NCBI RefSeq assembly: GCF_000002995.4
Contig: NW_025062479.1
Span: 3,059,721-3,123,720 of the forward strand
Source of the DNA: Brugia malayi
Taxonomy: Eukaryota > Nematoda > Chromadorea > Rhabditida > Onchocercidae
Direction of reading: 5' to 3'
DNA: 64,000 bases
Both the position numbers and the translations under genes were made by a program. This document shows positions 45,033-58,000 of the stretch, one piece after another. The notes beneath the pieces were generated by a model. The model made no database searches. It saw nothing but the letters and a program-made list of their open reading frames with translations, and had not been told where the DNA came from. The stretch's first letter is position 1. The number at the start of each line of letters is the position of its first letter.

Positions 45033-47366
45033 TCACATCAAGTCGCAGTTTGCGTTTCGCAAATGATCTTTTGTGCTCGTATCTCGTGCTCGCACAAAAC
45101 GTGTGATGTATTTACTTGCTGAACTGAAATATGGAGTTGCATAATGACGTCTGATAACACTGCGCATGCATAAATCTGCACCGGAGGCGAACGACCTTAC
45201 CTGAAATAATATGGCATTTAAATGATGACGATATTACTGCAAATGTTCATTACATAAGGATCACTGATTTCAAAAAAAAATTTCAATGTGTTCTACTTTA
45301 GTAAGGTATGATTTAAAAAATGTTCCTTTACTGCTTTCAATTAGGAATAGTTGAACGTGACAATAGACGGTATTCAAAAAGAAAAAAAGAAGACCACTTC
45401 TACTAAAATGCTGTTCAGGATTATAATGTCAAGCCTATAAGACACTAAAATCAAAGGTATGAGTTTCACTGTTCTGATATTTTTCACGAATACAAATTGT
45501 CTCACCGACCATACACTAACATAACCATTATTAAAGTCTCAATCCTCAAAAATGTTAGTACATACAACTTTTACTTGAGCACTTTTAAAAAAATGCAAAG
45601 TCATCTCATGAATAAACTGTAAATACCCAACAGTTACTTTTAACTGGAGAAATAAGGGAAGGAGTAATCGATCGATAGCATGTACATTTGAAATATTCTT
45701 TATGATAGCTCGACAACAGAGATCTTGCAAAGAGGCAACTGAAAATGATGCCTATTAGTACGTGGAATATGAAATAATCGATTAAACTGTAGAAAAAATA
45801 CAAATATTCTGGTATTCAAATATCAATAGTAAACCTTGAGCACACTTCCACAACCGATGCATCCCGTTTCTCGAAATGACCAAACGTGCTAACTCCGTGA
45901 TACTTTCATGTACATTAAAATACGCTAATGTTGAGATCTGCAATAATAACTTTCATTTTTCATTTTTTTAAAATCACGATAAGCTGCGCTGTGTCGGACA
46001 CTCCTTTATTAAATTTTATAAAATAAAAGAGAAAAAAAAGGTGACCTCGAAATATTGCATATTCCTTTTTCGGGCAAAACATTCCGCTTCACGGCGCGGA
46101 ACAGCTCGATTGAACTCTAAGTGAAGCCTATTGCCAATTAAAATCTTTGGGACACCAGGTGCATGCTGGAAACACTGTATCATACACAAAAACATGCACG
46201 ATGAAATACTACTTCTTTCGAAAGAGATTTTGCTGACTAAATTGCAATAAAAGCCAGATTTTAGCAAACTTTAAACACTTCCATACTTCTCTTGACACTA
46301 GAACTGACCGATTTGAACAAAATCAGGTGACTGAGAAATTTCCCCTAGTTTTACTTATCAAAAGAAGTTAAACAGTATAAAACCTCATCAATTTCAGCAA
46401 GCCATCGACGTATACCGTCAAAAGACCACCTATTCGTAATGTCATAAACCAATAAAATGCCTTGAACTCCCCGTGAATATGATTTTATAATGGTAGAGAA
46501 ACGTCCTTGCCCCGATGCATCCCTGAAACTGCGAAAACTGCTAGTTATCCTTGTTTATTTTCAACGAATAAAACCATGTCATTTCATCACTCTCCCTATA
46601 AAAGTCAAAACAAATAAAAAACAAAAGAAAAAAAACCAACCATAATTCCAATCGCACGAATTTCCCCTCCAACAGTATTACTGTTGTCTTAGGAACTGCA
46701 AACGCTAAAAACAACATTTCTATTAAACTTATTTCCATAGAAACTAGCAACCAGCACGTATTAAAAAGTGCGGCAAACTGTGACAAAAATTGATTGTTTT
46801 TAGGAAGTCATATATTTCTCAAAATAATTCTTTAAACTAATGAAATGAAATAGTTTTGGTAAATACTGTATTAAAAGTTTTAAATTAAAAGATTCGAAAT
46901 AAATAATACCTTAATTTGATAATAGCAAAAAGTATTCCTTAGAGATACTCTAGAGACAAAACAACTTCTGTAAGGAATGTATAATTTTAAAAAATTTTCT
47001 TTTCGATTTATATTTGCATAAATAAATGCAAATAAGACGAGAAAACATTGCCACGTTTATGGCGGTTTCTAAAAATATTGAAGGACTTGGAAGCCTTAGA
47101 GAATAAAACAATAAAAGATATTATCGACAGTATGAAGTTAGACTTTGCAAATGAGTTTCAATAAATGAACGAGTCACCTAACTTACTACAACTTTCAAAA
47201 TAACACATTAAGAATTACGTATGAAAAGAGCATCTGGAGTGTATGAGACTGATGGCCCCAAAAAGTCCGCTATTTCATCTTTGCCAACATCTGAGTCACC
47301 AACGAGCAGGAATTTAAGCATACATTCATGCTCTTCTCGACATAACTCACTCGCTCCGATACGCAT
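45033..47366 (-). CDS. Rab40-type small GTPase with SOCS box
   Basis: Seven exons (47366-47219, 46695-46641, 46522-46384, 46165-46046, 45937-45835, 45738-45638, 45200-45033) close in frame to 277 residues; human RAB40 proteins are about 278. Landmarks: P-loop-like [13 protein letters not shown], effector region [24 protein letters not shown] in place of [26 protein letters not shown], and [16 protein letters not shown] with GNR in place of NKxD. All are Rab40 features. After the GTPase fold comes a SOCS box ([11 protein letters not shown], then [13 protein letters not shown]), which in Rab40 links Elongin B/C and Cullin5. The C-terminus CDLM is a CaaX-type prenylation signal. The start ATG (47366) follows a trans-splice-like acceptor (tattccag, to 47377) by 10 bases. 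Predicted role: membrane-bound substrate receptor of a Cullin5 ubiquitin ligase. Confidence 0.9.
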
Positions 47367-47379
47367 TGCATCTAACCTG
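47367..47379 (-). promoter_or_regulatory. Possible spliced-leader acceptor for Rab40-type gene
   Basis: On the minus strand tattccag is followed 10 bases later by the chosen ATG, with no other coding upstream in frame. This is the usual distance for nematode spliced-leader addition. Inference only. Confidence 0.4.
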
Positions 47380-49119
47380 GAATACTTCAACACCCTTTAT
47401 CGCTAATGAAATACGTCATCCTCACCCTTCATCATTTACCTGGGCGGAAAAGACCGCTCCCGTACGACCGCTTCCTCCACGCTGCTAAAAATAATCATTT
47501 ACGCATGCGGATTGACTGAGTCATTGTGAAAAGCTACCATCCTGCCTGCAATTTATTAATGAATTGGATTGAAGGTTTGTGTTTGGGAAATTTGCATATC
47601 AGCTTTTTCCATCGTGATATATTGTAGCAAGTTATGGTTGCGTGAATGTTTAAAGAGACACTGATGCATATATAATTAGCCAGAGTTAATTGATCCTGAA
47701 TCTCCATAGCAAATGACCTATGATGACACATTCTTTTTGCAATTTAAGCCAAAAATAATTCCCGATATTGTTTTATTAGAACAATTTAAAATTCAATTTC
47801 ATATTTCATTATAGCTATTCAAAAATTTGGCATATTTGTTCCTTCTAGTAAAATCTCAAATGGGATTGATGGGATTGTTCGATGATAAAAAATGTAATTT
47901 TTGTATTTTGTGTTTATAATACTTGAAATCACCGTCAAGAGGCATGAAATAAGTCTATATGTGTGTTTGTCAGGTATTTTTAGATTATAGTGTTAATATT
48001 AGTCATTAGTATATAATCTATGTTTTTGTTAGAATCGCTTAAACTAAGTGGAATTCAGTACAATCCCTTCACCACCCAAACGTTAATTCTTTCGTAAGTG
48101 TGGCATATCTCTTTCAACAGACGCATTTGTGATATATTTGAAGGAAAGTCGATCGACCCTGATCTCAAGCTTCCACATCGATCTTATCTCGAGCTCATCC
48201 TCTCTCAACCACTTTCCTTTTCTCAGCAGCTGTTGATAGTTCTCAGTAATTGTTTAGCAATCAGCCAAAAAGCTATGCTTTCTATTACTTTCTTTCCTTT
48301 TCCTTTGTTATTTTTTGCAAATTGGACATTTACCTTGTTCAAATTAATCCATCGGATATTTCATAAATCCTTTGATCCTATTGTTTTGGTACAACAGCAA
48401 TGACTCTAATCATTCTTGGGCAGTGCCTTTTCTGTCAGCTTGAGACTTCCAGAAGTGTACTTTTATCCGTCTTTGAATTCATCCTATTGAAACGTTGCTA
48501 TCCCGTGGTTCACCGATGGCACGATCGATACTGTATGCAGTGCTGATTTTACAGTTGAAAAGGGCAGCTAGAATGGGATGAGAGTGTTGATGGAAGCATG
48601 TAAATGTATTTCAGAGTTGCGTTTACTAGCAAATAACAGTAATTGATTGTGTTGTAGGATATAGTGTCTGATGGATGAATCACTCTTGGTAGGAATGAAT
48701 TTGACATCACAATGAATGAATGGCCTTTCACAGGGCTACTACTAGTAAGGGTCTGCATAACAGAATATGAGGCAGTTAGGGGGACAGCCTATCAAATGAC
48801 TCAATACGCCTTACTAGAACGATGAACCTGGTCGAATGATGTATCACTTTTTCGATATTTAATCTTTTCTCCCTTTTTCCTCTCTTTCTTCCTCAGTATT
48901 CATTGATAATTCATATATCTCTCCCTCAACTACATATGTCTCCCTCTTTTACAACTTCTCGAGCTCCTATTTACAAAATATTTAAATCTCTAATGCTTAC
49001 TTCTTGTTTTGCTTTTTTTTTTTTTTGCAAGGCTTTCCTCAAGGGTTAAAATTAAGAAGTGCTGTTGCAGAAAAGATCCAAATCGTGTTGCCTAACATTT
49101 TATTTTGTAAGCACATTTG
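47380..49119. other. Divergent intergenic region, Rab40 type and unc-78
   Basis: Holds the promoters of the two divergent genes. A GC-richer patch (about 47400-47560) sits just upstream of the Rab40-type start. At about 48115-48250 both strands are open for 45-55 codons (plus strand RICDIFEGKSIDPDLK after a ttcaacag acceptor), with no recognised family. An acceptor-like ttttgtaag at 49102-49110, 9 bases before the unc-78 ATG, could be its trans-splice site. Confidence 0.4.
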
Positions 49120-52100
49120 ATGACGTCGACGGAAGAATATGTTCAAGGTTATTGATAATTACTTGTTAACGTTCTTGTTAATACTTTAACCTTTGATTCT
49201 ATCCTTCTGAGAAAGGAATGTCTTTTTTAAGTGGTCTAAACACGGGCACCTGTTGAATAACTTCAAAGAGAAGCCATATATTCAAAGAAGATTTTGAAAT
49301 TCCGGAACTTTATGGGTGTATACTTGTATTCTAAGTATCCAAGATTGAATCTTTTTAACTTACCCTCAAATCTTCATTTATGCAATTTTCAGATGCAACG
49401 TTTGCCTCTTTGCCGCGTACTGTTCGAGGGATGCCGTTAGGGTTACATGCTAGTCCAGATGGCCAGAAATTGATTTACTGCAACGGCAATTCTGTTTATA
49501 TTCGTAGTATCCAAGTGATTTAATGAAGATTTTATCCTTTTCGTGAATTTCATTGATAAGCTGTTGAAGAGTTTGTTAAATACTTGCTAGAAATAATGCT
49601 TAACTCAGATTATTAGCTTCTAGCATAGTGTTTTTATTGCACAAAATATTGCTTTCTTGGGAACTGCCTTAGTCACTAGTTCTATATTATAGAATCCAAA
49701 AGAGTGTGAAATTTATACCGAACATGCGAATCCTACAACCGTGGCAAAGTATTCTCCATCCGGTTTTTATATCGCATCTGGTGACCAGTCCGGTAAAATA
49801 CGTATCTGGGATGCAACACAGCCTTCACATATTCTAAAAGCTGAATACCCAATATTGTCAGGTCCTATTCGTGACATTGCATGGTCCGACGATAGCAAAA
49901 GGATAGCAGTAGTTGGTGAAGGACGCGAAAGGTTTGCTTAGTTTTCTGAACTGGTGACATGCTAGTGTCAGAATTCAGTCTTTTTAAAAAATATTCTCTA
50001 GCAATAAGGTTAAAAGTTTCAGGTTTGGCCATGTTTTCCTTTTTGATACAGGAACCTCCAATGGGAATCTTTCGGGTCAAAGCCGCACAATGTCAAGTAT
50101 CGATTTTCGTCCAGCTAGACCCTATAGACTTGTGAGCGGTTCAGAGGACAATACCGTTGCACTGTTCGAAGGACCTCCATTTAAATTTCTGACCGTAAGT
50201 CTGTAATCTTAGAATATAAGATGACTGTGTAAGAATTTAAATTTTCTAAGTTGTTTTTATATTCTTATTTTTGTTGCAGTTGTTTCATGAACATACTCGT
50301 TTCGTTTATTGTGTTCGGTACAACGCTGATAGTACACTGTTCGCTAGTTCAGGGGCAGATGGAAAGGTGTGGTTTGTTACGAGTTTTGCTGTTTTATGTT
50401 GATGCTGAAGAACTTCTTTGATTATTTTATCTGCTGAGTTGTAATTTTGTATTTGTCATGAGTTCTAGGTAATACTGTACGAAGGAACAACTGGTCAAAA
50501 AGAAGGCGAACTTATGGATGATCAATGTAAAGGTGTTGCACATGCTGGAAGCGTTTTTGCATTATGTTGGTCGCCTGATGGACAGCGCATTGCAACTGCA
50601 TCCGGTGATAAAACCATCAAAATTTGGGATGTCTCTTCGAAAAAATTGGAGAAGTCAGTCATTATTTGAGCACTTTTTTTTGCATACATATCACTCTTTT
50701 TTTTCTCTCTATGTTGTAAGTACTTCTTCGCGACGCCTGTGCAATTTTTTTGAATCTGCGGAATTCATATGACTTGTCGGTTTCTTTGTCTTCAGGACTT
50801 TTGTGATAGGAAAAAATGTCGATGATCAACAGCTTTCCATCATTTGGACGAAAGTTTTTCTTGCTGGAGTGAGTCTCTCGGGTTTCATAAATATTCTGGA
50901 TTTAGAGAGTGGTTCTGTATCAAAAGTTCTGAAGGGGCATAACAAACCGATAACAGCTCTTACGGTATGCTCGGAAAAAGCATTGGCTTTCACAGCGGAT
51001 TTTGAAGGAAATATCAGTAAGTTTCCTTATACTAAAAAAGTTCCGCTTTCGAACCCTCTGTAACCACATATCAGTTTTTTAAAATTAATGCATATGAAGC
51101 TATTCACTTTCATATTAGTCTCAGTGTTTTTAATGCAAATTCAGTTCTCTTTATCGTCGGCAAGATAATGATAGTCAGTATTTCTTTTATGAACTTAAAC
51201 ATTTTTTTATTCCTAAGAAGTACTTAAATATTCAAGTGCGTGTTGTTTCCTCTAAAAGACATATTCGTGTCTCATGTACAAAAGTAAAAGCTCTGTTACA
51301 GCACGGTGGTGCCTTAACTCAGGAGATTCAGAAAGGTTGTTACCTGCTGTACACAGTTCACAGGTAAGAGTATTTAGCATTTTATCAATTTACTATTTTT
51401 ATAATATAAAGTTGTACAGTAATCTAGATACTGGTGAGAATTTTTCGAAATTCCAGTGTTGCATGTAATTTGCTTTCATTCTTTGTACAGAAAGTATTTG
51501 GTATAGTTGTTTGCTACATGTATTATAGGTGTCAGATATGTGTCTTTCACCAAACGGTAATTTGGTATCGATTGGTTGGGATGACTCGATTGCATTTACT
51601 TCTTTTCCTGGTTCATTAGGTGGGTCTTTTTTTCAATGAAACTAGAATTTCGATTTTACTTGAACTTGATTCATTTGACTACACCGTCCTTTTTTATAGA
51701 AGTATACAGTGAAATGTTTCAGCCATTATTATTTTTAGATAACGTTCAGTCAAATAAGGTAAAATTATCATCACAGCCGCGACAAGTTGCATTAGGTTCT
51801 TCTGGTAAGATCGCAGTTGTTGCCTGCCAGAAATCAGTTACTATTTTCTCGGATGGCAAACAAATGGTTTTGCAAAACATCGAATATGAAGCCTCTTGTG
51901 TTGCTGTTGCTCCAGATTCTAGACTTACAGCTGTTGGTAGTCAGGTAAGAATAATATTGATAGTTAGGTAAGAATATTTTCTTCAATGTTTTTTTTTTTT
52001 TTTTTCATTATTTCTTTTCAGGATGGTAAAGTACACATTTACGAGTTAAATGGCAATCAAATGAAAGAAATAAAAACGATCTCTCAAACTGGATCCATTA

Positions 52101-53059
52101 CTTCTCTTTCATGGAGTCCGAACGGAAGTTTTCTTGTTGCAACAGATGCTAATAGAAAGGTATTTTATTTGCTTTCATGTTTTTTTTATTTTTAGTTATC
52201 TTAAGTTTGTGTTATTGGTTATAATTGGGAAATTTTTAAATTAAGTGACAGATCTCAATGCAGTAAAAGAGGCGTTGTGCAACTGTTTCAGACTTTCAGT
52301 TACTTCAAACAAGCCAGTAATATGGTTTTTTTTTTATTATATACTGAATATCAAAATTATGTCATGTGATAAATTCTTGATGCAGTTTAGAAATGATTCT
52401 GGGTAAAGAAATCGAACTTCTTCCTTTCTTCGCCGTTTCCACTAAACCTTGGCAAACTTGGCGATTTAAGCATAATATTTTTCTGGCATGCAACATAAGA
52501 GTTGCTCCTATCATTGTGTTTTAATCACATGAAATGAAAAATGTTTACAATAAGAAAAGTATTGTAGCATGAAGTTATTGCAGGTAATACCTTATTCTGT
52601 GGACAATGATTACAAATGTGTCACAGAGAAAGATTGGACCTTTCATTCAGCTCGAGTGAGTTGTTCTGCCTGGTCACCAGACAGTCGTTTTGTTGCAACT
52701 GGTGGCATTGATACGAATGTCATTGTTTGGGATTTGAAACACAGCGGAGAACATCCAATAATCATCAAAGGTAGCTATTGCTCAGTATGATCCTCTTGAA
52801 TAGAAATCATGTTTTCACACTAAATTAAAGGTTTCACAGGACCCATACTTTGAATTAGATCTGAATTATTTTCCTTTACTGATTATCTCTATGTTTTTTG
52901 TGAGAACTGACTGCATTCGAACAGTATTTTTTTTTTTTCGGATCATTTTCAGGAGCGCATACAATGAGCCCAATCAATGGAATTGATTGGCTTGGTTCGA
53001 ATCGGATTATTACAGTTGGGCAGGATTCAGTTTTAAAAATCTGGACTGTCAATGTGTGA
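49120..53059 (+). CDS. unc-78: Actin-interacting protein 1 (AIP1/WDR1), UNC-78
   Basis: Thirteen exons (49120-49147, 49393-49514, 49693-49931, 50023-50194, 50280-50366, 50469-50653, 50796-51016, 51302-51363, 51529-51619, 51739-51944, 52022-52159, 52584-52770, 52953-53059) total 1845 bases, 614 residues; C. elegans UNC-78 is about 611. The protein is WD40 repeats throughout, expected to form two linked beta-propellers. It is collinear with AIP1: [122 protein letters not shown] and [15 protein letters not shown]1 works with ADF/cofilin to take actin filaments apart; in C. elegans muscle it keeps thin filaments ordered. The first exon is only 28 bases (MTSTEEYVQ). C. elegans also has a paralogue, aipl-1, so the orthology is to the pair. 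Confidence 0.93.
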
Positions 53060-55039
53060 TTGCCGATTTATTACTATAATAGCAGCGCAACTACTTAACA
53101 GAAGACGTTTGTTTTCATTACATCTATCGCAGACTTTTGAATTAACTCATTTAAATTCCTGAAATGAGTATAAATTTATACACAAGTGCACGTACTGAAC
53201 TCTGTACAATTACATTGCTAGTTGATGTGATGTACCGACTAAGTAAAGCTGTTGCAAGCGAAAATTTTAGTTCTCACTAACCATATATAATAAAGTGATA
53301 GCGGTAACGCGCATAATGGTGCTTTAAATGGCCAAGCAAAATAAAACTTAGCGTTTGTCTAACATGTCGAAGTTCTGGATTGTTTTTTAACAATTCAAAG
53401 AATTTCATATGTAAGTTTTTAATGTTAAACAGTGCGGTCTTTGGCCTTTATTTTCTCAGTTATGTGTTAGAAATATATTTGGAAATAGCTAACTTGAAAT
53501 GAATGGAACTGTGAGGAGATAAGCAATACAATCTCTAATTATTCAATGGAATTGGATACTGTTAATGCGTATTTCAGTTGTTATTGTTCTTTTCCTCTGT
53601 TTCTTTTGTGGTTTGATAAATTAGCTGCCTTTTCATTTTCACACATTGGTATAGCGGCGCAAGATGTACTATATTAGTGAAACATCGATCTTTGAGAAAC
53701 ATATTTTTCTGGTGCGAATTTTCCATATAAACTGAGCAAGACGAATGACTAGTTTTATGACAGGTACTATCCATAAGGTTCCTGAAATAAATATAAATGT
53801 GCACAGATGCAATAATGAACTTTACATCATTACATTGTTGATTGATGTGAGACACACTGACTAAGTATGGGTAATTTACTCTGCACATCACTCGGTTACA
53901 TTACGTTGCCGAAGATTTGGGAAGGGATGGGAGTGGGTTATGGAGCTGCTTGTTGTATTTACGACATGGGAATTATGGGATAAGATGATGCGGGAGGCAT
54001 CGAAATTTCTGTCGAACAAAAATGTGTCTGTGCATCGCTTTGTGTTTTCTTTGTTTTGTTTTGTGTAAAAAAAAAAGTGGAAGAATAGAAAGGGAGGAAC
54101 AATTACAATAACATATTTTTGTCGTTTAAATCATTAAATTTCCAAAAAAAGACTGCGTTGAGACAAAAAGGAGAGGAACCAGACATTTTCGGCCATGTCA
54201 TGATTCAGACAAGTTAATTTGTTTGGCTTAATAATGTCGTTTCTTACGTTGAAGGTAGCATAATAGTAAATGCAAATGGTAACTAGTTTATTGGGAAAGT
54301 TAATTCCTTCCTATATATAATCTCGATGAAATATGTAGTTATAGCACAATAATCAAGGATAAGTCTTGTATACAACAATGGTAATTGATCTTATTTCCTG
54401 GAAAATTCCTTCAAATGGCCCAATTTGAAGATAAATTAAAATAACTGAGCATAGTTTCTTTCAAAAAGTTATTGCTATTGTATTTTGGCATAAATCGGAT
54501 GCAAATTAGGTAATACTTCATTATATTCATTAAACCTAGTGGTGGTGTTTTTGCTATATATTGTGTTTGATTGAAATTTTGGAGATACGAATGATATTAA
54601 ACAACTACCACATTAGCTTGGGATGTCGTTCATATAATAATAATTCAATTTCTGTTGTTATCTACTGATAATCATCATGGAATTAAATACGTTGTTGATA
54701 GCTTTGATTTATTTGCATTCAACAGTTTGTTTGCAGTTGAAATTTAAAAGGTGAAAAAAAAAAAAGGTTGAGAAAGGGAAAACAATTTACACTCGTTGAT
54801 AAAGGGATTATGTTTACGTAAATGGTGGATGAGAATGCCAATTGTGGTAGGCAATAATGAATTATGGAAGTGTTAAGGAAAGGAGTTGATTTGTTCCTTC
54901 AGGATGAACGAAAGAAGGAATAAGATGTAAATGGGCGGATCAAATCCGACAGGCCTTTTTACCCCGGAAACCCCATTTAGGAGGCATAGAAGATAAAAGG
55001 GTCATGTAAAGCAGAAATCACTTTGCTCTTTCAACGGAC
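53060..55039. other. Intergenic region between unc-78 and the VWA gene
   Basis: The presumed unc-78 3' UTR is followed by AT-rich spacer. A GC-richer patch lies at about 53895-54010. The last 130 bases before the VWA start (about 54900-55030) are also GC-richer and contain ccccggaaacccc; this is probably its promoter. No gene is seen. Confidence 0.45.
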
Positions 55040-58000
55040 ATGACTTTTCGATTTGCCTGGTTTGTGCTGTTCATTTCTGTATGTTGCACTGAAAATGATT
55101 ATCTGGAAGGATCTGGCGAAGGATCTGGAGAAGGTGATCTGTTGAATTCAGAAAATCTTTGGCAACCATCAACCATGCAACGAAATGATGATGGCAACGA
55201 TGCTGTGGAATTTACCGGGACATGTATGGATAATATATTATTTTTGAGTGATCTGGGATTAAAACTTGTTAAGTTAGCAAATTTCTAGATTTTCATGCAA
55301 ATATTCGTTCATTAACTCACTGATTAGTAATAAATGATGCAAATAATATAGATCCAATGAAAGAAGAATGTGGCGTGGATTTGCTATTTCTTCTGGATAC
55401 GTCTGGAAGCTTGGAGCAAATTTATACACAACATATTAATTGGACCACCCAATTGACTGAAGCATTGCTAACTGATAAGGATGACGTACGTATTGCCATG
55501 ATTCAGTATGCCGAAACACCGATTGTCGAATTTTCCTTTGGTACTTATCGAGATCTGCCTGATATTACTAATCATATTATGACAATTAATTTACATTCCG
55601 GTGGTACCAGGACGGGTAAAGCACTACTGGCAGCAAAAGGTGAATTGTTTAGTGAAGAGAAAGGAGCCAGGTTAGTTAAAAATTGCTCGCAATATTATTT
55701 CACCAACGGCTCCATCTATTAATTGTTAATTGGGACAATTATTTTGTAAAATAATTAATTTATGCTAATTATGAAAAATACGCTGAATACTTCATAGTTG
55801 ATTTATTGTCACAGATATTCCTCACTTTATTTATGCCTTAACAAATAGAAGCTTAAACTTTATCATTTCCAAAGTAATCTTTTCAAATTAACCGGATAAT
55901 TGCAATTTTAGGAAGAAGTATTACGGAAAAAGATTTTTGATACATTTTGTAAATTTCAAATAAATAGTTATGAGAATTGAAAGATATATTTTAGCACATT
56001 GTTTCAACATTTGAGATGTAGGTGATCCAATTTCAGAAAAAATGCTAGCAAAATTATTGTTCTATTTACGGATGGATTATCTGTCGATGATCCTATAAAG
56101 CACGCTCAGCAGTTACGTGAAATCGAAAAGATCAAAATTTATGTTGTATATGTTGGGTCAGACGGTTTTGAACAGGAAATGAATCGCATTGCTGGAGGAA
56201 GATCGAATGTCTTCGGGTTCGCTCGCTATGCTTTATTTATTTCATAAATTTATGTAAATACTAACTTGATGGTAATTTAATACATAATAGCACTATTAAA
56301 ATCGGATGATTCCTAACGATATTCTTAACTATTCATTAAAATTGAGCGAACTTTTAAACTAAAATATTGTGACGTAATGCTTGATGATGTAACAGTGCAT
56401 TTTAAGGAATCAAGTCGGCGAGCTTAAAATTTTCTGTTAGAAAGAATGATTGAGGTAAAAAAAGACGAGAAAAAGAGTACAATGATGATGACACTGTTGA
56501 CCGTTATAACTGATTTGAAATAGAGAATCAAAGTAGTTTTCTTGATGGATTGATGGTGTATATTTACATTTTCAAAAACGATCAAATTAGTGAAAGTGAC
56601 TGATCTCTGAATTTAACCTATAATTCTTTTTTTTTTAGAAAATGAATAAAATGATGGCTGAATTATAATGCATTGATTTAAAATAATATTACTTGAAAAG
56701 TCTACCAGTCATAGTTTTGATGAAGTAACATTAATTAAATTGGTCATGTCCTTTCTTTTGTGGGTTAATTTTTAGTGAAAGCCATATTTTGACGTAATCC
56801 ATCTGTTTATAGGATATCCTAATTCACTTATTACTAGTTTAGTTATTTCTTAGAGTAATGTTTAAATTACCGAGTAGATTTGGAGTAAAATGAAAACTTG
56901 GAAAGTGAGGATCGTTTTAGTTTAAGCGTACTTTATCCACAGAATTTAAAACCGTAATTAACGCTTTATTACAAATAAATGAAAAATTTGGTATAAATTT
57001 TAATTGAATTGGATGATATCTGATTAAATTTTAATTATAGTCCGTGAAATAATCAGGAAAGAGAGATTTGAAAATGAATCTAAATAGGCAATTATCTTAT
57101 GTACAGTTGTATGAAGAGATACAGATGAATTGGACTTTTAAAGTTGACATTTGAACAATGTCATTTATTTGTAATAAATGACATTGTTCAAAAACAGAAC
57201 TCGTAACTATTTACTGCTTCCTTCTTCTAGTATTTTCATTTGTTAACATTGTGTTTTGGATCATACGATTGTTGTTTTGAAAGAAAATTAAACTGATCGT
57301 TTTTTAGATCCAATGAATTCACTCGATTAAAAAAGACATTAGTCGCTGAAGTGGAAGATGCCGAAATGTGCGAATCTCAGAAGGAATGGGAAATACCAAC
57401 AGCTGCTATAAAAACAATCACAAATACAACAGAGATCGAATCAGATCAGATTACAACATTAACAAAACTTTATACAACTAGCAGAACACGCACGTCAACA
57501 TATCCTACATCACATAAATCATTAACGAAAGATACACAATTGAAACATAAGAGCAAGAAAATTCTAGCCAAGCAACAAACTGCATCCAAAGATCAGGTAT
57601 GATTGAGCCTGCTATATCTTTGATAAATTAGATTCATCTGAAAATGTTTCATTATCCCTTCAACTTAGCAATTCTTGAACTTCATCAGCTTTTGTATTGA
57701 ACTGAACATTTTAATGCTGTAATTTCAAATTGCAAGCATTAGTGAGTTCCATTTCATAGTTTAATAAATTTCTATATGAGTGAAGCTTGAAAAAGTATGA
57801 CTTAAGGACTAAAAATTGAAAGTGTAGTGAAAATAAGGTATAGAAAAAGGTAATGAAATTTATGCTTATAGGTTGTGAAACTTTCGGAAACAAATGTACA
57901 TGATAAAATTAATGATGAAAATATTGATGAAGCACCGATCAATATAGTGAGTGCTGATGAACAGTTTGTAAGAGCTATAACCATTCCTCAACAATCGATC

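Noticed and set aside
52995..53010. ggttcgaatc, a tRNA B-box-like string
   Set aside because: Lies inside the last coding exon of unc-78; no acceptor stem or A box around it.
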